Under the pieces are notes generated by a model. The model was not told where the DNA came from, searched no databases, and saw only the letters and a program-made list of their open reading frames with translations. The translations under genes were made by a program, and so were the position numbers. DNA of 64,000 bases. It comes from Spirochaetales bacterium Spiro_09. GTDB lineage: Bacteria > Spirochaetota > Spirochaetia > Treponematales > Treponemataceae. The stretch covers positions 62,001 to 126,000 of the forward strand of contig LVBK01000016.1 in the NCBI GenBank assembly GCA_001604385.1. Reading direction: 5' to 3'. Shown here one piece after another: positions 26,214 through 34,231 of the stretch. Within the stretch, counting starts at the first letter, position 1, and every line of letters starts with the position of its first letter.

Positions 26214-26932
26214 TCTGGCGTGCGGACTTCCACCTTCATTCCTGCCTGTCGCCCTGCGGAGACCTTGCCATGTCTCCGTCGGCCATTGCCCGTATAGTAC
26301 GCGAACGCGGGGTACAACTTGCCGCACTCACCGACCATAACAGCGCGCTCAACTGCCCGGCCTTCGATAGCGCCTGCCGGAAGGAGGGAATCATTCCCCT
26401 GTTCGGCATAGAAGCACAGGGACAGGAAGAATGTCACATTCTGTGCCTTTTTTCCCGCCCGGAAGACGCCCTGCACCTTTCCGGAGAATTGTATGACCTC
26501 ATGCCCCCCGTCATGAATATTCCCGAGAAAATGGGCGACCAGGTCTATGTGGATGAAAATGACGATATTCTGGGAGAAGTGGACAAGTATCTGGTCACCA
26601 GTGCGGATATCGATCTTGAGGGTTTATGCACGCGGGTGGAAGAACTGGGCGGGATTCTTATCCCCGCCCATGTCGACCGGCCGGCCTTTTCGCTGACGAG
26701 CCAGCTCGGTTTTATACCTGACGGCCCTTGGGCGGCCCTTGAAGTAGTCCGTATGGGCGGCGAAGTCGACACCCGCGGGTACCCACTTATCACCTCGAGC
26801 GATGCGCATTATATTGAACACATCGGGCGGCGCCCCTTTGAACTTGACACCGCCGATGACGAGCTCATTAACCGCGAAGGCCGCGTCCGCATGGACGTCC
26901 TGCGCGCTGCCCTCTCGAGGCGTCCGCGTTAA
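26210..26932 (+). CDS. PHP-domain phosphoesterase
   Basis: This protein of 240 residues has the PHP fold: ADFHLHSCLSPCGDLAMSP carries the first metal ligands, ALTDHNSALNCPAF the second block, and IPAHVDRPAFSL and ITSSDAHYIEHIG the later His and Asp ligands. PHP proteins hydrolyse phosphoesters such as histidinol phosphate or nucleotides. As the third gene of the CBS-ATPase/DRTGG/PHP unit it may act on a nucleotide signal; that is an inference from context. Confidence 0.87.
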   Translation: MIWRADFHLHSCLSPCGDLAMSPSAIARIVRERGVQLAALTDHNSALNCPAFDSACRKEGIIPLFGIEAQGQEECHILCLFSRPEDALHLSGELYDLMPPVMNIPEKMGDQVYVDENDDILGEVDKYLVTSADIDLEGLCTRVEELGGILIPAHVDRPAFSLTSQLGFIPDGPWAALEVVRMGGEVDTRGYPLITSSDAHYIEHIGRRPFELDTADDELINREGRVRMDVLRAALSRRPR

Positions 26933-26961
26933 GCAGAACTGATGGATAGCGGAAAACGCAT

Positions 26962-26994
26962 AAAAAAAAGCCGAAGAGACGCGCTCCCCGGCTT
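26962..26994 (-). terminator. rho-independent terminator of the acyl-CoA synthetase gene
   Basis: Read on the minus strand, AAGCCG-GGGAG, a CGCGT loop, then CTCTT-CGGCTT forms a hairpin followed by a run of T. It lies about 60 bases beyond the stop of the acyl-CoA synthetase gene. The plus strand has no T-run, so it probably serves only the minus strand. Confidence 0.8.
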
Positions 26995-27053
26995 GATCGT
27001 TCACTCGCGCTGCTGCGCGCGGCCGACTTTCGCCAGCCATGGCCCGATCTGCA

Positions 27054-28787
27054 TCAGTCTTTTGACGTATATGTCCGCTTGACCTTGCGTGTGGTGGTCA
27101 TTGCAAGCGGTTCGTCAAGCAAGGTGATCTTCGATATACGCTGGTAAGGCTGTAAACCCTTGTTGACGGTGTCAACGATGGCCTCGATCGCCTCGGTCAG
27201 CTGAACCTCTGCCTCGGGAGTTCCACGCACAAGGGACAGGCGTTTGACCAGATCGTCGGAAGGATAGACCAGCGCCTCGATGCCCTCGCTCTTGGTCGCC
27301 TTGTCCATAATATAGCCTTGGACCGTCAGCTGTTCGATGTCGTTGTAATAGAGCTGGAAGGCGTTTTCAATTTCTTCGGGATAGACGTTTTTACCGCCCT
27401 CGGTAACGATCATGTTTTTGGCGCGGCCGCAAAGATAGAGGTAATGATCCTTGTCCAGCCAGCCCAGGTCCCCGGTGCGGAACCAGCCGTCATCGGTAAA
27501 GACTTTCGCGGTTTCTTCGGGCATTTTATAGTAGCCCTGCATAACCATCGAACCTTTGACGCAAATTTCTCCGACTCCCTTTTCGTCCGGGTCAAGTATT
27601 TTCATTTCCATATACGGGTGAAAGAATTTACCGACACTTTCAATCCGGAAATCGTCTTTCGGATTAAGGGCGATGATGGGAGAGGTTTCGGTCAGTCCAT
27701 AGCCCTGGATAAAGTCGATACCCATTTCGTTGTACACGCGGAATACGCTTGAGGCAAGCGGGCCGCCGCCTGAAATGGCAATGCGGATGGTCGAGAGGCT
27801 CGCCTTGTCCAGCACGGATTTGAAGAGTTTCTTGCCCGGGTTCACCCGGAATATCTTTTTGATCAGGTAGGAAACCCCCATCAGGAACTTGATGATACCG
27901 TAGACCACCGGGCCCTTGTCCCGGATGCCCTTCATGATTCCGGCAAGCAGCTTGTTAAACAAGAGGGGAACGCCAAGGAGCATGGTGATCTTTCCCTCTT
28001 TCAGTTCCTTGAGCATCTTGGTAACGGCCATGCTCTTTGCGAACACAATTTCGGCACCGACCGACACCGATTCGAGGAAGACGGCCAGCATGGTATAGGA
28101 ATGATGGATGGGGAGGAGGGCATAGAAGACGTCGGTTTCAAAGATGTCCAGATTGGTTTGAGCGATGTAGCAGTCGGAAACAAGGTTGCGGTGGGAGAGC
28201 ATAACGCCCTTGGGCGTGCCGGTCGTGCCGGAAGTGAACATGATCGCCGCGGTATCGGTTTCGATGGCGGGAACAATGGCGGCCTTTTTATCGGTTTTCA
28301 GGCCGTACACATAGGTGTCCGGGTATTTTTTGCTGAGCGAATAGACCTTTCCCGCCGCCTTGACGCCCTGGAAGTGGTCGTATTTTTCTTCGTCGACAAA
28401 GAAGAACTTCGGCGTTGCCGCCTTCAGGAGGTTTTCAATTTCCGCGTCATGCAGGCCGTAGTCTATGGGAATAACCGTAGCGCCGGTAAAAAGGGTTCCA
28501 AAATAGGCAACAGCCCACTCGGGCGAGTTTTTGCCCGAAACCGCGACGTGATCCCCGCGGGTGACACCATGCGCGGCAAGCCAGGACGCAAGCTGTTCAA
28601 TTTTCCCCAGTGCTTCTTTCCAGGTCAGGGTGACCCGGTCCGGTTCAAAAGAGGTAAACGCGGGGCGATCAGGATACCGCTCGACGGTAATACGGAACAT
28701 TTCCGGCAATGTCGGCCATTCTCCGGTAAATCCGCTGCCTCTCCATGCTTCAAGGAACGCCCAGGGCGTCTTTTGTGTTTCTTTCAT
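27054..28787 (-). CDS. AMP-dependent acyl-CoA synthetase (long-chain fatty acid type)
   Basis: This enzyme activates fatty acids to acyl-CoA via acyl-AMP. The AMP-binding P-loop-like motif is IMFTSGTTGTPKGVMLSH; QGYGLTETSPI and WFRTGDLGWLD follow, and GRAKNMIVTEGGKNVYPEEIE is the hinge region. A hydrophobic stretch near residues 255-280 may bind the membrane. The ATG at 28787 has an AAAGGGG site; the track start (TTG at 28802) lies before it. It is 577 residues long. A second, distinct synthetase gene is at 60933-62840. Confidence 0.92.
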   Translation of the reverse strand: MKETQKTPWAFLEAWRGSGFTGEWPTLPEMFRITVERYPDRPAFTSFEPDRVTLTWKEALGKIEQLASWLAAHGVTRGDHVAVSGKNSPEWAVAYFGTLFTGATVIPIDYGLHDAEIENLLKAATPKFFFVDEEKYDHFQGVKAAGKVYSLSKKYPDTYVYGLKTDKKAAIVPAIETDTAAIMFTSGTTGTPKGVMLSHRNLVSDCYIAQTNLDIFETDVFYALLPIHHSYTMLAVFLESVSVGAEIVFAKSMAVTKMLKELKEGKITMLLGVPLLFNKLLAGIMKGIRDKGPVVYGIIKFLMGVSYLIKKIFRVNPGKKLFKSVLDKASLSTIRIAISGGGPLASSVFRVYNEMGIDFIQGYGLTETSPIIALNPKDDFRIESVGKFFHPYMEMKILDPDEKGVGEICVKGSMVMQGYYKMPEETAKVFTDDGWFRTGDLGWLDKDHYLYLCGRAKNMIVTEGGKNVYPEEIENAFQLYYNDIEQLTVQGYIMDKATKSEGIEALVYPSDDLVKRLSLVRGTPEAEVQLTEAIEAIVDTVNKGLQPYQRISKITLLDEPLAMTTTRKVKRTYTSKD

Positions 28788-28834
28788 GGGAACCCCTTTC
28801 AAAACAAAAAAAATGTAGTAGTATATTTACATAT

Positions 28835-29935
28835 ATGACTGTCAACACCACCGTCCGGTTGCAAAAAAGGCATTACTGCAATGCACTTTTCATACTTTTT
28901 ATGTTTTTTTCCCTCTCGACAGCTGGTGCCACAGAAGGAACGGCAGCAGTGCAGTCGGTGCGAATGAGTTTTATCCGTTCGGCCCATTCCTTTCTGGGTG
29001 TCCGCTATCTTCATGGAGGCACCACCAGTGCGGGGATGGACTGTTCAGGACTGGTATACACCGCGGCCCGACAGGGAGCGGGAAGGCAGGTTCCCCGCAC
29101 GGTTGCAGCACTTTCATCGGTCAGCCAGCGGGTGCAGGAGCATCTGCGTGAACCCGGCGACCTGCTTTTTTTCAATACCACCGGCAATTTAAGCCATGTT
29201 GGCATTTGGCTCGGAAATAATCAGTTCATTCACGCAGCTTCCGACGGCCCCAGAACGGGAGTAATTATCTCGAATATGTCGGAGGATTACTGGCGCAGGA
29301 CGTACTCCCACACTGGACGCATATTTGCCAACGAAGGGCTTGGCCCGGTGACCGCCATGACGAACGGCGACGCTCAAAATCCCGCCCGGATTTCGTCCGA
29401 CACGGACAGTCTTCCCGGCGTTCCGACCCGTACGCCCCGACAGCCGAATACCCTGCATGCGGACACCCCCTTTGAAAACCCCTATCCCTTCGAGGGAGAA
29501 ACCGGCTTCCGGTTTCAAATAACCGCCGGCCCTCTCTGGGACATTCTTCCCGACCGCTTTCCGATACGGGGCGTCACCGCCTTTGCCGACCTGTCCTGGG
29601 TACGGGGTACCGACATCTATCCCGGCATCGGGGCGGGTATTTCCTGGGACACCAGAACCTCGTCCCTGAGCATTCCGTTGACCGCCTCCGTAACGACCGT
29701 TCACGGCCTCCGTTTTTTTATCGGCACCCAGTTTCATCTTTTTGTCGACCAAACGCTTGATACCGATGCAATCTTTCCCGGCATCATCGGCCTTTCCTGG
29801 TACTCCCCCCCCCTCAGAATGGCATCCCAACGCATACGTTTTTACCAGAGTGCTGAATATTCCTGGTTTCTCGATGAAACCACCGGTACCGGTTTCAGGT
29901 TTAATACCGGAGTAACATTCAGTTTTGACCGCTGA
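28835..29935 (+). CDS. secreted NlpC/P60 peptidase with beta-rich C-terminal domain
   Basis: A signal peptide (ALFILFMFFSLSTAGA) is followed by an NlpC/P60 domain (about residues 45-165) with the catalytic Cys in GMDCSGLVYTAARQ and His in NLSHVGIWLG. Such enzymes cut D-Glu-diaminopimelate bonds in peptidoglycan stem peptides. After a Pro/Thr-rich linker comes a C-terminal region of about 150 residues with alternating hydrophobic strands ending in FSFDR, which looks like a small outer-membrane beta-barrel. The ATG at 28835 is the first that leads into the signal peptide. The fusion is unusual, and the barrel call is inference. Confidence 0.82.
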   Translation: MTVNTTVRLQKRHYCNALFILFMFFSLSTAGATEGTAAVQSVRMSFIRSAHSFLGVRYLHGGTTSAGMDCSGLVYTAARQGAGRQVPRTVAALSSVSQRVQEHLREPGDLLFFNTTGNLSHVGIWLGNNQFIHAASDGPRTGVIISNMSEDYWRRTYSHTGRIFANEGLGPVTAMTNGDAQNPARISSDTDSLPGVPTRTPRQPNTLHADTPFENPYPFEGETGFRFQITAGPLWDILPDRFPIRGVTAFADLSWVRGTDIYPGIGAGISWDTRTSSLSIPLTASVTTVHGLRFFIGTQFHLFVDQTLDTDAIFPGIIGLSWYSPPLRMASQRIRFYQSAEYSWFLDETTGTGFRFNTGVTFSFDR

Positions 29936-29954
29936 TGCACCCAAAGGATTACTC

Positions 29955-30668
29955 ATGAAAAAACCCGTCCTGGCGTTTGCCAGCATAGCTCTCGCAATTC
30001 TTTTCTCGGCCTGCTCGCCCGCGCTGGTCATTAGCCCGCTTCCGGGACAAACCGCGGAAGCCCGTTTCTCGCTGCGAACCGGACAGACCGCCGAAAGCGT
30101 GATCAAACGACTCCTTCCCGCAGCCAGTCAGTCAAACCAGTCAATTTTCGATCCTGAAGCGCTTGCCGCCCATCTTGAAAAACAGGGTGTCCGCGTGCGT
30201 TCCGTCAATCCCGCACGCACGGCCGACCTCGACATGATTCTTGACATTCCGCGCTCGGCGGCCATCCTGAACCGCGCACTTGTGCACACTGCCGAAACGG
30301 GAACGATCACGGTGACGCTCTCCCGCGCCATCATCGGGGACGCGATTGCGCTCTTGCCACCCGAAAGCGCGGACTACCTCGAGCTGCTCATGGCGCCCGT
30401 ATTTACCGGCGAACAACTGACCGCACAAGACTACCGGGACACTGTCGGCGCAATGTACGGAAAAAATTTGGCCCGTGAACTAGACGAGTCATTTTTTTAT
30501 CTGGTCATCGAAAGCCCCGGACCGATCTCCGCGGCCCGCATTACGGAGCCGGGCACTGTGACATCTGAAAACAGGCGCGCGCGGTTTGCCGTGCCACTGG
30601 TTGCCCTGCTTGTCATGGAAAAAGACGTAACCGCCACGGTCACCTACACAGCGACTGCTGCGAAATAA
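29955..30668 (+). CDS. hypothetical lipoprotein
   Basis: A 237-residue lipoprotein with signal MKKPVLAFASIALAILFSAC. I do not recognise the mature domain. It has a mixed alpha/beta composition, no Cys after the lipobox and a hydrophobic strand-like C-terminus (AVPLVALLVMEKDVTATVTY). It starts 19 bases after the NlpC/P60 gene and is probably co-transcribed with it, so it may help that peptidase or sit in the same envelope layer. Confidence 0.75.
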   Translation: MKKPVLAFASIALAILFSACSPALVISPLPGQTAEARFSLRTGQTAESVIKRLLPAASQSNQSIFDPEALAAHLEKQGVRVRSVNPARTADLDMILDIPRSAAILNRALVHTAETGTITVTLSRAIIGDAIALLPPESADYLELLMAPVFTGEQLTAQDYRDTVGAMYGKNLARELDESFFYLVIESPGPISAARITEPGTVTSENRRARFAVPLVALLVMEKDVTATVTYTATAAK

Positions 30669-30729
30669 GGCTGAAAAGGAACGCTTGACTCCTCGGTGAC
30701 GCAGAAAGCCCTTGCTCGCAGAACGTCCA

Positions 30730-30751
30730 CGCGCGGAGCGGCCGCGAAGAA
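30730..30751. repeat. GC-rich dispersed repeat, copy 2
   Basis: CGCGCGGAGCGGCCGCGAAG plus two bases matches copy 1 (22477-22498) at 20 of 22 positions. It lies between a lipoprotein gene and the palindromic repeat cluster. Confidence 0.45.
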
Positions 30752-30792
30752 CGGGCCATTCAGGGGCGAACGAACCTTCCCGATACTAGGGG

Positions 30793-30895
30793 ACCTCTAA
30801 AAACTTCAGTTTTTTAGAGGTCAACAAATAAAAATGCAAATCCCGTAAGGATTTGCGGAGGCACCTCTAAATACTAACCGAGTATTTAGAGGTGC
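30793..30895. repeat. cluster of three hairpins including CCTCTAA elements
   Basis: Three inverted repeats follow each other: ACCTCTAAAAACT with its complement (30793-30821), GCAAATCC/GGATTTGC (30836-30856), and a perfect 15-base pair GCACCTCTAAATACT with a 5-base loop (30861-30895). The outer two share the ACCTCTAA core with the element at 23376-23401. They occupy most of the 316-base gene-free gap before the hydrogenase promoter. They may end upstream transcription or be a mobile palindromic repeat. Confidence 0.8.
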
Positions 30896-30902
30896 CCACT
30901 AA

Positions 30903-30931
30903 TTGATAAAAAATGATTTTATTAGTACAAT
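30903..30931 (+). promoter_or_regulatory. sigma-70-type promoter of the hydrogenase operon
   Basis: TTGATA (30903-30908), a 17-base spacer and TACAAT (30926-30931) form a strong housekeeping-type promoter. It lies about 55 bases upstream of the first hydrogenase gene. Confidence 0.72.
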
Positions 30932-30945
30932 ACCTCAAGTACATA

Positions 30946-30963
30946 TCGATAAAGTTTTATCGA
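30946..30963. promoter_or_regulatory. candidate operator, perfect palindrome TCGATAAAGTTTTATCGA
   Basis: An 8-base perfect inverted repeat with a 2-base centre lies just downstream of the predicted -10 box, where a bound repressor would block transcription of the hydrogenase operon. It does not match the usual Rex site (TTGTTAA-N4-TTAACAA). Confidence 0.5.
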
Positions 30964-30984
30964 CTATACATTGGGGGTTATTAC

Positions 30985-31461
30985 ATGGCTACAGCGTGCG
31001 AGTTCTCGAAGGAACTCAATGCTTTCATCGACGAATGGAAGAGCAAACCCGGGAACCTCATCATGATTCTTCACAAGGTCCAGGAAGAACAGGGGTTCAT
31101 TTCGCGGGAAGCCGCCGACCAGGTTGCGGCGCGAACCGGGAATCCATTGGCCCGCGTATACGGAACAATGTCTTTCTATCATTTCTTCAAAACAGTCAAA
31201 CCGGGCAAGAACAAGATCGCGGTCTGTCTTGGTACAGCCTGTTATCTCAAAGGCGGACAGGATCTCATTGATGAGGCCCGCAGTCTCCTTGGCCTTTCAG
31301 GCGAACAGATTACCACACCCGACGGACAGTTCTCGGTGGAACCGGTTCGCTGCATCGGCTGTTGCGGTCTGGCACCCGTTCTTTCCGTCAATGGCGACGT
31401 CTACGGCAAGCTGACACGCGATCAGATGGACGGCGTTATCGCAAAATACAAGGACGCCTGA
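30985..31461 (+). CDS. hndA: NADP-reducing hydrogenase subunit A, NuoE-like [2Fe-2S] protein
   Basis: This 158-residue thioredoxin-fold subunit carries one [2Fe-2S] cluster: ligands in CLGTACYLKGG and CIGCCGLAPV. It is the NuoE/HndA-type electron carrier of multimeric [FeFe]-hydrogenases. The ATG at 30985 (MATACEFSKEL) is preceded by TTGGGGG; the longer track ORF starts in promoter sequence. It is the first gene of a five-gene operon running to 35974. Confidence 0.93.
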   Translation: MATACEFSKELNAFIDEWKSKPGNLIMILHKVQEEQGFISREAADQVAARTGNPLARVYGTMSFYHFFKTVKPGKNKIAVCLGTACYLKGGQDLIDEARSLLGLSGEQITTPDGQFSVEPVRCIGCCGLAPVLSVNGDVYGKLTRDQMDGVIAKYKDA

Positions 31462-31469
31462 GGCAGTCC

Positions 31470-32015
31470 GTGCATTATACCCTCTGTGATATGTTCAGCG
31501 ACCTGACCCAAAATGCGGTAGAGTCGGGAGCTGATACCATCACTGTGGAACTGGAGCTGACCGCGGGGAAAATCTTTTTTTCCGTGACGGACAACGGCAA
31601 GGGCATGACGCCGGAAGAACAGGATCGCGCACTCGATCCCTTCTGGACAGACGGGGTGAAACATCCCGGACGGAAAGTCGGCCTCGGGCTCCCCTTCCTG
31701 ATACAGACAGCCGACGCCACTGGCGGAAGCTGGACGCTACAGTCGGAAAAAGGCGCGGGAACGACGGTTACCTGCACCCTAGATCCGGCGAATATCGACA
31801 CGCCGCCAGTCGGCAATGTCACCGGATTTTTCCGGCATATTCTGACGTTTGAAGGCCGGTACGAACTGTGTATAGCCTGCAAGGGCAAAGCGGAGTTTAC
31901 CGTGTGCCGCTCGGAGCTGCTGGAAGCCCTCGGAATTGAAGACGGTACATCCGGCATGGATGTAAATGCCTTGAGTTTGCTGGGGCACTATCTGGAAAGT
32001 TTAATGGAGGAATAA
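31470..32015 (+). CDS. HATPase-domain protein of the hydrogenase operon
   Basis: The predicted start is GTG at 31470 (VHYTLCDMFSDLTQNAVESGAD), since the upstream frame lies in hndA. The 181-residue product has a GHKL ATPase fold: NAVESGAD, DNGKGMTP and KVGLGLPFLIQ. It lacks a HisKA domain, so it is an anti-sigma-like or sensor-like ATPase and not a full kinase. Such genes are commonly inserted between the NuoE-like and ferredoxin-like genes of [FeFe]-hydrogenase operons, and their role is unknown. Its stop is one base before the next ATG. Confidence 0.83.
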   Translation: MHYTLCDMFSDLTQNAVESGADTITVELELTAGKIFFSVTDNGKGMTPEEQDRALDPFWTDGVKHPGRKVGLGLPFLIQTADATGGSWTLQSEKGAGTTVTCTLDPANIDTPPVGNVTGFFRHILTFEGRYELCIACKGKAEFTVCRSELLEALGIEDGTSGMDVNALSLLGHYLESLMEE

Positions 32016-32016
32016 T

Positions 32017-32412
32017 ATGGCAAAAATGTCCCTTGAGGACCTTCGGAAGCTGCGGGAACAAACCCAGCAGCAGATCAAAAAGCGTGAAACTGACGACAAG
32101 ATAGCCCAAATAGTAATCGGTATGGGCACCTGCGGAATCGCCGCCGGCGCAAAGGATACGCTTGACGCCTTTGTGAAAGAAGTGGACGACAAGAAGATGG
32201 GCGGAGAAGTTGTAATCCGTCAAACAGGCTGCATGGGCCTGTGCCAGAACGAACCGACTGTCGAGATCATCATGCCCGGCATGCCCAGCATTATTTACGG
32301 CCGCGTTGATGCAACTGTCGCGAAAGGAATCGTCGAAAAGCACATTATGAGAAAAGAATTGCTTGACGACCTGATTATTGACCGCCCCGCGGTAGATATT
32401 CTCAAAAAATAA
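32017..32412 (+). CDS. hndB: hydrogenase subunit B, thioredoxin-like [2Fe-2S] ferredoxin
   Basis: This protein of 131 residues resembles HndB. A charged N-terminal helix (about residues 1-28) precedes a thioredoxin-like [2Fe-2S] domain with ligands in GMGTCGIAAGA and TGCMGLCQNEP. It probably passes electrons within the hydrogenase complex, or keeps a regulatory contact. It is between the HATPase gene and hndC with short spacings and good ribosome-binding sites (GGAGGAATA, AAGGAGC). Confidence 0.9.
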   Translation: MAKMSLEDLRKLREQTQQQIKKRETDDKIAQIVIGMGTCGIAAGAKDTLDAFVKEVDDKKMGGEVVIRQTGCMGLCQNEPTVEIIMPGMPSIIYGRVDATVAKGIVEKHIMRKELLDDLIIDRPAVDILKK

Positions 32413-32423
32413 GGAGCACGGTA

Positions 32424-34205
32424 ATGGCCTATACCCACTATATCCTTGTATGCGGCGGAACGGGATGCGAATCCAGCAACGCCGACGGGATTTACAACAA
32501 CCTGCAGACAGCCGCGAAAGAAGCCGGTGTCAGCGACAAGGTTCAAATTGTCAAAACAGGATGTTTCGGTTTTTGTGAAAAGGGACCGATCGTCAAGGTT
32601 CTTCCCGAAGACTCGTTCTACGTCGAGGTCAAGCCGGAAGACGCAAAAGACATCATAAATGAACAGATCGTCAAGGGCCGCGAGGTTACCCGGCTTTTGT
32701 ACAACAAGGACAAGAAGAACACCGGATCAGTAGAAGAGATCGAGTTCTACCAGAAACAGCTGCGCATCGTTCTGCGTAACTGCGGTGTCATCAATCCTGA
32801 AAACATTGACGAATACATCGCCCGCGACGGATACCTCGCGCTCGAAAAAGCCCTGTTTGAAATGACCCCCGAGCAGATCATCAATGAAGTCAAGGCATCG
32901 GGCCTGCGCGGCCGCGGCGGCGCCGGGTTCCCCACCGGTTTGAAGTGGGAAGCAGGCATGAAAGCTCCCGGACCGGTCAAGTACGTCGTTTGTAACGCCG
33001 ACGAGGGAGACCCCGGAGCCTATATGGACCGCTCGACCATTGAGGGAGACCCCCACTCGGTCATTGAATCCATGGCCATCTGCGGAAAGGCCATCGGCGC
33101 AAACATGGGCTTCGTCTATATCCGTGCCGAGTATCCCCTTGCAATTGACCGCCTCAAGATCGCCATGAACCAGGCCCGTGAAGCAGGACTTCTGGGCAAA
33201 AACATCCTCGGCTCGGGCTTTGATTTCGATCTTGAAATCCGCCTGGGCGCAGGTGCCTTCGTGTGCGGCGAGGAAACAGCTCTCCTGCGTTCAATCGAAG
33301 GTCAGCGCGGTATGCCCACACCCAAGCCTCCCTTCCCGGCCCAATCCGGACTCTGGGGAAAACCGACCATCATCAACAACGTTGAAACCTGGGCGAATAT
33401 ACCGGTCATTCTGACCAAGGGAGCAAGCTGGTTCAACAAGATCGGTACCGAAGATTCCAAGGGAACAAAGGTTTTCGCCCTGACCGGCAAGGTCAAGAAC
33501 TCCGGTCTGGTAGAAGTTCCGATGGGAACCACCTTGCGGGAAATCGTGTTTGAAATCGGCGGCGGCATAAAGAATGGACGCAAGTTCAAAGGCGTTCAGA
33601 CCGGCGGTCCGTCCGGCGGTATCATTACCGAAGAAGCGCTCGACACCCCGATTGACTTCAAGGGCCTTCAGCAGCTTGGCTCCATGATGGGCTCTGGCGG
33701 TATGATCGTTATGGACGAGGATGACTGCGTTGTTGACGTTTCCAAGTTCTACATGGAATTCTGCGTCGATGAATCATGCGGAAAGTGCTCACCCTGTCGC
33801 ATCGGAACACGGCAGATCCACTCGATTCTGGAAAAAATTTCACGCGGAAACGGTACCTTGGCCGACCTCGACAAAATGAAGGAAATCGGCTTTGCCATGC
33901 AGAAAAGTTCGCTGTGTCAGCTTGGCGCCTCCGCTCCGAACCCGACACTGTCGACCATCAAGAAGTTCGAACATGAATATCTTGCCCACATCAACGATAA
34001 AACCTGTCCCGCGGGAAAGTGCAAGCACCTGGTGATATTCGACATCAACGACAAGTGTATCGGTTGCGGCGCCTGCGCCCGCAAGTGCCCGGCAAACTGT
34101 ATCACAGGCGAGAAGAAAACCCGCCATGTGATCGATCAGGAAAAATGCCTCAAATGCGGCGAATGCTTCAAGACTTGCAAGTTCGGCGCCATTGACAAGC
34201 GATAA
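32424..34205 (+). CDS. hndC: hydrogenase subunit C, NuoF-like NAD(P)H/FMN flavoprotein
   Basis: This 593-residue subunit has an N-terminal thioredoxin-like [2Fe-2S] domain (about residues 1-95), a NuoF core with the NAD/FMN site GLRGRGGAGFPTGLKW and CNADEGDPGAYMDRS, a [4Fe-4S] motif ESCGKCSPCRIG, and a C-terminal two-cluster ferredoxin (CIGCGACARKCP, CLKCGECFKTC). This is the build of electron-bifurcating or NAD(P)-reducing hydrogenase flavoprotein subunits such as HndC and HydB. The FMN here is the proposed bifurcation site in related enzymes. Whether ferredoxin is also a substrate is not shown by sequence. Confidence 0.95.
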   Translation: MAYTHYILVCGGTGCESSNADGIYNNLQTAAKEAGVSDKVQIVKTGCFGFCEKGPIVKVLPEDSFYVEVKPEDAKDIINEQIVKGREVTRLLYNKDKKNTGSVEEIEFYQKQLRIVLRNCGVINPENIDEYIARDGYLALEKALFEMTPEQIINEVKASGLRGRGGAGFPTGLKWEAGMKAPGPVKYVVCNADEGDPGAYMDRSTIEGDPHSVIESMAICGKAIGANMGFVYIRAEYPLAIDRLKIAMNQAREAGLLGKNILGSGFDFDLEIRLGAGAFVCGEETALLRSIEGQRGMPTPKPPFPAQSGLWGKPTIINNVETWANIPVILTKGASWFNKIGTEDSKGTKVFALTGKVKNSGLVEVPMGTTLREIVFEIGGGIKNGRKFKGVQTGGPSGGIITEEALDTPIDFKGLQQLGSMMGSGGMIVMDEDDCVVDVSKFYMEFCVDESCGKCSPCRIGTRQIHSILEKISRGNGTLADLDKMKEIGFAMQKSSLCQLGASAPNPTLSTIKKFEHEYLAHINDKTCPAGKCKHLVIFDINDKCIGCGACARKCPANCITGEKKTRHVIDQEKCLKCGECFKTCKFGAIDKR

Positions 34206-34231
34206 CCGGACATACCTCAAGGAGAAACGTC

